Assembly (NCBI GenBank): GCA_000328365.1
Contig: KB309450.1
Location: forward strand, 59,066-123,065
Direction: 5' to 3'
From: Capitella teleta
Taxonomy: Eukaryota > Annelida > Polychaeta > Capitellidae
DNA: 64,000 nt
In this document: positions 57,101 to 64,000 of the stretch, piece after piece
Layout of the letters: every line of letters begins with the position of its first letter
Position numbering within the stretch: position 1 is the stretch's first letter
The notes under the pieces: model-generated
The model's database searches: none
The model's input: the letters and a program-made list of their open reading frames with translations, nothing else
Told to the model about the DNA's origin: nothing
Made by a program: the position numbers and the translations under genes

Positions 57101-60100
57101 CCAAACACATCATCTTACCTGTATTACACGGACTGGCTGAAGAACTATACACGCATAAATATACAAAAATGGGAAAACCAAACAACCGTTTTCATTTACA
57201 AGGGAAAACTTGAGAAGCAAGCGAGAAGAAAATTAAAGTAAAAGCAATAATCAGCAACTAACCATGTGGTCGAGCTTTTCCCTCCGCTCCTCTGGGCTCA
57301 TATTAGCGTAGAGTTCCCGTCCCATTTCCTTTGCTGCTGTTACAACGAGTTCATCAGCATTTTGAGAACTCGACGCCTTCTGCCGCTCGTAGAATTTCAG
57401 CAGATTGAGTTCCTCATCATCCTCACTGTCCACTGAATCTGCTGAGCTAGTAGTCTCTGAGTCATCATTCTGTTGAACAAACAAAAAATATTAAAAATTA
57501 AAAATTGAGACTACATTTAGAGTGTCCTTATCCAGAGCTTATCACAACGATAGAAAGTGAGAAATTGTCTCACTTGATCATACTCATCACCGGCCAGGGC
57601 AGGTGGGGCGTTCTCTTTGATTAAATCCTCCAAAGTGGAAGATGACCTTGTCCTTGGAAGGCTATTGACCACCAGATGCTGGTCCTCGCGTTCACTGAGC
57701 AAATCCAAACCCTGAGCTCCTCCGTCAGAGAGCTCCTGGTCAACATCGGGAGCCGAGTTATGTCGCTTCCGATCCATTCCTTCTACGAAGGAACTACTAG
57801 GCGCAATGGTGACAGGAATAGCTTGCACCCCTGAAAATGAAATGGAACAACACAAAATTAGGATAGCCAGAAGGGTCTATTATAAGAAAGGGGTGGTGAG
57901 TATACCTTTAGCAGGGAAGACAGCTTTGCTTCCTTCCTTGCGTAGCTTACTGAGGAAACTCGTCTTAGGGCTTCCGGAGGACTCCTTCGAGGAGGTCGAC
58001 GAGGTGTCCTTGTTCTGAATCACTTTTTTCAATGCTGGGGGCGTGCTCTGACGAGGTTCTTTAAAGTGGAAGCCATCTCTGTAGAAAACCAGCACAAATG
58101 AGCACAAAGAAATCGGGGATATAATCAATTAGTAGTGAAACAACACCCACTTAGCACATGTGGTTTGAGCTTGGCATTTCTCTGTACATTTTTTGTGGCA
58201 CACCATTGAACAAACTTTGCATTGAAATGCAGTTTTCAACCAAATCTAAAAGTAAAGGAAACCCGGTTAGCAAACGCAACAACAGCAAATGTACCGCATT
58301 GTCTTGGTTACACACTGAGTGGGCTAAGCAGAGAGCATGTCAATTTCACCTCAATTACACGCCCACTCCACAAACAACCCCCTTAAAATTGTTAAAACCC
58401 ATGGTGAATATTAGACTGCTGAAGCATGGCTGAGGTGTCTGCAGGCTTATGTGTAGGACCAGAATTCCTGACAGGTCACCCAATTGGCATATTCCCCAGA
58501 CAGACACTCTGTGGATATTCCATGAGCAGTCAAAAGTTTGTTCTTTAAAAGTATGAATCAGCTTATTAAATATCCAGGTGATTGTCTTGGGAGCAGGCCA
58601 ATTGAGTTCCTTATAAGGAGTGCATGTAGGTCACTTGTACTACTATAAATGACTTATGCTGAATCTGCTGTTGCTCTTTAACAGTTGAAGGGAGAGAGTG
58701 ATTGCTGCTAAAATACCTTGGCACTAGTTGGACGGTATGGGAATTAATCAAGATCTCCTTTGAAAAAGGTGGGGTGGGTGTTTATTCAGGAGTGTGCTTT
58801 TAACTAAGACAATACGGTATTAGCTTCACAATCAAACCAACAATGCACTCTCAGATAATTAGCTTATCTTTCAGACATCCAGAAATTATACGAGAAAATA
58901 TTATGAGGGTAATAAAACAAGTTTAGAGCCAGTGAAATGCACTGCGTATGAGTGAAACAACTGCCCAATCACATGATTCAGACCACTCTGAACTTGTTAA
59001 TCACAACACAATCACTTTCTAGATATTTCTGAGAGTCTAAAACATATCCAGATGCAAGGAATTGATGGTTTCAAGTCTTGCTTCAAAGTTAAAACAAAAC
59101 ACAAAAATGAACCTTTTTGTGGCAGAAATTGCAGTAAGTGGCCACTTGAAAATGGGCGCTGACAAAATCGTGTTTCCCTTCTTCACCGGGTTTTCCTAAA
59201 CTGGAAAAAATAAATAAATAAATTATTAGACTGAACAGAGAAATCAACAAGATGAACCTTCTGCGTTTGATTACAGCGCTTGGTTCTGGTTCTGCGATTT
59301 TTTCCAGTTCTGTGATTCGCTCATTTTCCTCTTTCACTCGGTGGATTGTGCGACGATCTGACTTGGAGAGATGATTGGGGATATGATGGATATCCAGAGT
59401 TACATCACCATAACAGAGGCGCTCGTCAAACCCAGGATGCAAAGCTCCTTGGCTTTGACTGAAAAACACCATGGAACATAAAATTAACCATTCTGGATAC
59501 ATTTGCCATAAATGTGAAGCTCCACGGCAAAACCCCGGATATGTCGCACAGCGCACAACAGCGCTAGAGGCACGATTTTGAGAGCTGGGGCAATGTTTAA
59601 CGTTTTTTGAGATTCTCGGCTTATTTGATGAATTCATTCTTCTTCGTGATTCATTATCTGCATCAATACCAAAATCGCAATATACCGTATTGTCTTGGTT
59701 ATAAGCACCCTCCTAATTTAACGCGCATCGACCTTTTTCAAACCAGAAATTTATTAACTTATGTGCACGCCCACCAGCGCCAAGGTATTTATAGCAGCAA
59801 GCTCTGTGCTGACATCTCACTTTATCTGCTACAGGCAGTGTCAGCCATCTCAGTTTTGAACAATTTGTTTTGACTCTATTCAGGAAAAATTATAAGAGAT
59901 TTGTGTATACAGAGACTCCCTGCTTGTCGATTTCACAAGTGGGAACTCCTTATCAGCGCAAGAATTTTTTCCCCTAACCGCATGAGTGAAGATTATAAGC
60001 CCATACGACGCGATGCACTACATTGTATTTTATCAGCATGGAAATGTACAAACTAAGACTGAAGACTTTATGATGCTGCTTCAAACGACCTCTATAGATG

Positions 60101-63100
60101 AACATTAAATCAATTAGCTGTGTATATAAACGTTATCCATGCGCAGCCTTAATTCAGAGCATGCACAGCCACGCGCAGCGGTGCGCCACGCAAACCATAT
60201 TATGTAGGTCGCTTCTTATGAGCTACAGCATTAATGGCTTGTGTCACTCAGTCTCTAATGCTGTAAACAGAATAAATGTAGTTTTAATGTACCAAGCGTA
60301 GAGTAGGCCTATCTTTAATTGAACTGACGGCATGCAGGTTCATCTGGCTATGCAGCCTGTTGTTTTAAGCATTATTTAGATATGGGTCACACACTGACTT
60401 CCGCGGGTTTACAAGAGATTTTTGTGGAATGCGCGTCTACGTAGACTCGTGTATAACCAAGACAATATGGTAAATGCATCAATTATTGTTATTAATTGAG
60501 GCACCCCTAAGAAAAATAGATAATTCGAGAGGAATGACCCATTAATCCTCATTTTCAATTGTCAGCAACTCGGCTGCCTGGCATTGCAACTAAATGACCT
60601 TGATATCATTGTGAACTCGCCTCTACTTTGTAAACATATTAAAGAGGACCTCTGATTGCTTTGAACTAGGAACAGAGGATGCATCCCAAAAGACAAACAC
60701 GCCTTTTGACTGACAAAGTTTCAGACATTACGCTTGCTGATGCATCGAATTTGAGAGGTTTAAAATCTCGCTTTCTTCTCGCGTTTGATTTCATACCGTC
60801 GTGATGTCATAAAAGTAATTCTCCTATTGTTTGATTTCATACCGTCGTGATGTCATAAAAGTAATTCTCCTATTGTTGACAATGGGAGCCGTCGAGTGAG
60901 CAGATCTTTCAGCAGTTTTTCACAAAAGGAATCACGCACTCATCTCGTTTCTAGCTGTTCTGCTAGAGTAAGAAATTAGTATTTTAATTTGTCTTGAATA
61001 TTATTCAGATGCCCGAATTTTTCAAAATTGGTCTCTTGTCACTCAGAAAAGCAGATAGAATCGTTTTAAAAAGGTTCCGAAATGAACAGAGGTCCCTTTA
61101 ACTTAAACTAGATTCATTCACCATCCAACCAATAGCGAAGTAAGAAAAGGACCACTGTCCAGGGTCCATAGCAACTCTTTTATTGACTGGATTTTTCAGA
61201 TTGTGCATTTTGGGTTATCTGACTTCAAATGGCCATATCTCAGTGGCTGGTCAACATATTTCTTTAAAACAACCACTAAAATGTCCAGCTTTAAATCTCA
61301 ATCTGATGACATAACTAACTCAGATCTGAATTTATTTTTGCGACATATCTGGGGTTTTGCCATGGAGCCAATTATTCAAGAAACTAACATGACAGAGGCC
61401 TTCACATCCCCAGGAGTAAGTTTCCTCGTCATCTGCACCTCTCCTTGCACGGTATTCAAACACTCCAACGCAATCTCCATCAATGAAAGACTCGTCTGCA
61501 AAACAAGAGAATTAAAACAATAACTTCAAAAGCATTGAACTCACGTGACCCAGGAGAATGTCACGCTCTGGTTTAATGACCCTCTGCTGCTTGTCCAACT
61601 TCTCAGGAATCTTGCACCAGATGCAAACGTGTAAGTATGCATGCCTCTCTGCTATATCAAATGCAAACTTCTCCTGAAATACTGGATCCTGTGACAGGAA
61701 AGGAATTCATAAATCTGTTTCCATGGCAACAATTGAAAATAAAATAGAATTACCATATTGTCTCGGTTGAAGGCACACTCTCTAAATAATCGCTCAACCC
61801 ACCTTTCTCAAACTGGGTAGTGATAAATTTGTGTCACGAGCACCAGTCCCAAGCTATTTTCAGAAGACAGCACAGCGCTGGCATGAGTTTGTTTTAGCGA
61901 ATTTAATTGACTTGCAGTGAATGGAATTTGAAGGAATCGTGAAAATGAGCGGCCAGGTGTGATAAATCATAACAGTTGTTTCAAGGATTACATAACTGGG
62001 GACCCTGATCTTCCTCCAGGTCTCATCGGGCAATCTGATCTTAATGAAGTGCGTGTTTATTGAACCTGATATTGCCTCCATGCACTGTTCATTTCACTGA
62101 GACAATACAGTTGAGAGGGTAAGCTATAAAAGGTTTCAAGATAAGATATTTAACTCACCTGAGCAGCACGAACGAACTGAGTTTTCAATAACTCAAATGC
62201 CTCAGGAATTTCAGAGGCCTCTGAAACATTACTAGAAGCGGTTGATTCAGCTACACTAATACTGTCCACGGCCTAACAAAGATAAAAACAAAATGAGCCC
62301 ATAAGTAAAAAAGAGATCAATGAATATTCAAACCGGGTTTTCTACAGTTTGGGATCCCAAATTGCTCTCAGATTTGCATTTCCTTCGAGTGGAGAAATCA
62401 GTGTTGATTGATAATTTAGCTTTGACCTTCTGAGCTTCAATTGTGACCTTGGGGTCCGTTGTAACTTTGTCTTTGACCTCAGGGCTTCCTCTAGAAGACG
62501 TTGATCTCTTTCGATGGAACAGTCCGGAAGACGATGGAAGAATCGAGAAGCTACGACGACTGGAGACAGGTGAAGCGTTGGATGAACTCTCCTCTTGTGT
62601 GGTGGCATCCAAGGACGGAATCGAAACTTCAGAATGATCGGCGACCGTGATATTAACATAATCATCTGAGACCTCTGTCTGCTTCAATTCCGGAGCATCA
62701 GAGGCCTCCACCTAGAAGGGACAACGTAGAAATATAAAGAAGACTGAACTGAAAGTCACCTTGAAGCTGAGAACATCCTCTTCGACCTTGACCTCAGAGA
62801 CAGAGTTCAGCAACGACGAAGGGACTCCTCCCTTCAATGATGACGAGCGTTCAATTTTGACTACAAAACTGAAGAAACATTCCTCAACGATTAATGGCCT
62901 AAAAGCAACAAAATAATCTCACCGGTCAGTAGCTTGCTTCATAAGCTTGACTGCCTGCTTGCTATTGATGACCTTTACCCCTCCAATGCTCAACAGAAGA
63001 TCATTCTATCGAGCAAACACAACATGAGACAAATAAATAAAAACAGCTTCCCTACCCTTTTCAGGTCTGACTTAGAGGCGGGAGATTTCGCAGTGACCGA

Positions 63101-64000
63101 TTCAATGACCACCATCTCCTCAAATCGCCCAAGGATAAAATCCTGAAAATTGATCATATAAATTTAATGCTTAGAAAATTCCAACACTTTCTTTGAAACT
63201 CACTTCTCGAAATGTGAGCCCAATGTTGTGCGACTTATCCTTGACGATCTCCAGCTCATGAGTCACCCAGATTTTTCTACGAGAGCTCATAATCTCAGTC
63301 CAAGGCAAGGAATCTGAAGAAAATAATGGTCAATATTGAGTCACAATTATGACGCAACAATTATGACAGCGTGGCAGAAAAATGTCACTTTGTGGCCATC
63401 AGAGGACTCACCCACAGCAAGAGACACATAGATGAATCCTTCTTCTGTAATCTCCACAAGGCGATTGCAGTCCACAACCGTGACCTCAAGTTGACCTATG
63501 CTGACCTTGTTTCCATGGAGGTAGATGTCTTGGGGCGGAGTTTGCTCCTCAGGTTTTGTGAAGAATGGCTTGTAACGGAGTTTATAATTGGGCAGTGTGT
63601 GCTTTTTGCGAATCGACCGGCGAATCTTAAAAAATAAATACAAAATATTGGATATCGGGTTGTTTTTGTTTGTAATTTACCTGGTTGATAATTAACGAAG
63701 TGATCTGTGGCATAGGACGACCCTCGTAGTGCGACTCCACGTTAAACTCCATAACCGGCTCCTAAATATAAATTTTAAAACAAAATTACACCTTGACAAA
63801 TTTCCATCCAAAAAAGAAACTCACATCAACAAAAGAAAAAGACCAGTGGGTATACGGATTGCGCGAAAATTGCAAACGGGCCAAACCGCTAAGTTTTGTG
63901 ACCTTAACAGAAAGGTACGCTGATTTGCCAAAAACCATGTCAAGGTCAATAGCCAATTGGAAGCCTCCATTGTAAGTGAGGTCAACCAGAAGAGTGACCT

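Overview
The window looks like nuclear DNA of an invertebrate animal. Its genes are split by GT-AG introns, the non-coding DNA is AT-rich, and it carries several LINE and DNA-transposon fossils. Paramyosin, a thick-filament protein of invertebrate muscle, points to a metazoan other than a vertebrate. Many introns in the kinase and PDZD8-like genes are only about 50-70 bp, while others exceed 3 kb. I cannot name the phylum from sequence alone.

Layout. (1) 1-8.3 kb: a CR1/L2-like LINE tail on the minus strand, an apparently intronless F-box gene resembling FBXO39 (+), then a gene-poor stretch. (2) 8.35-14.2 kb: a paramyosin gene on the minus strand, with 12 rod exons and one probable further upstream exon. 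(3) 14.2-33.8 kb: no host gene recognised. This part holds hairpins, a long ATT microsatellite, two LINE pieces and a nest of four DNA transposons (27.0-32.4 kb). (4) 33.8-38.6 kb: a complete 17-exon Tec/Btk-family tyrosine kinase (+; PH, Btk motif, proline-rich, SH3, SH2, kinase; 643 aa). (5) 38.6-42.7 kb: repeats. (6) 42.7-54.1 kb: a CDKL5-like serine/threonine kinase (+), with a split kinase domain and a long low-complexity tail that keeps a lysine-rich patch. (7) 56.4-64.0 kb: a PDZD8-like lipid-transfer/tether protein on the minus strand (SMP, C2-like, PDZ, second C2-like, C1, coiled coil). Its N-terminus lies beyond the window.

The genes do not form a pathway. They cover ubiquitin ligation (F-box), muscle thick filaments (paramyosin), tyrosine and CMGC kinase signalling, and ER membrane contact (PDZD8). 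The most notable structures are the four-deep transposon nest, which contains its own empty-site control; the neighbouring Tec and CDKL5 genes, which recall the human BMX-CDKL5 region of Xp22; three related MITEs in PDZD8 introns; and two imperfect or perfect hairpins of miRNA-precursor size. I saw no CRISPR array, tRNA, rRNA or retrovirus-like element.
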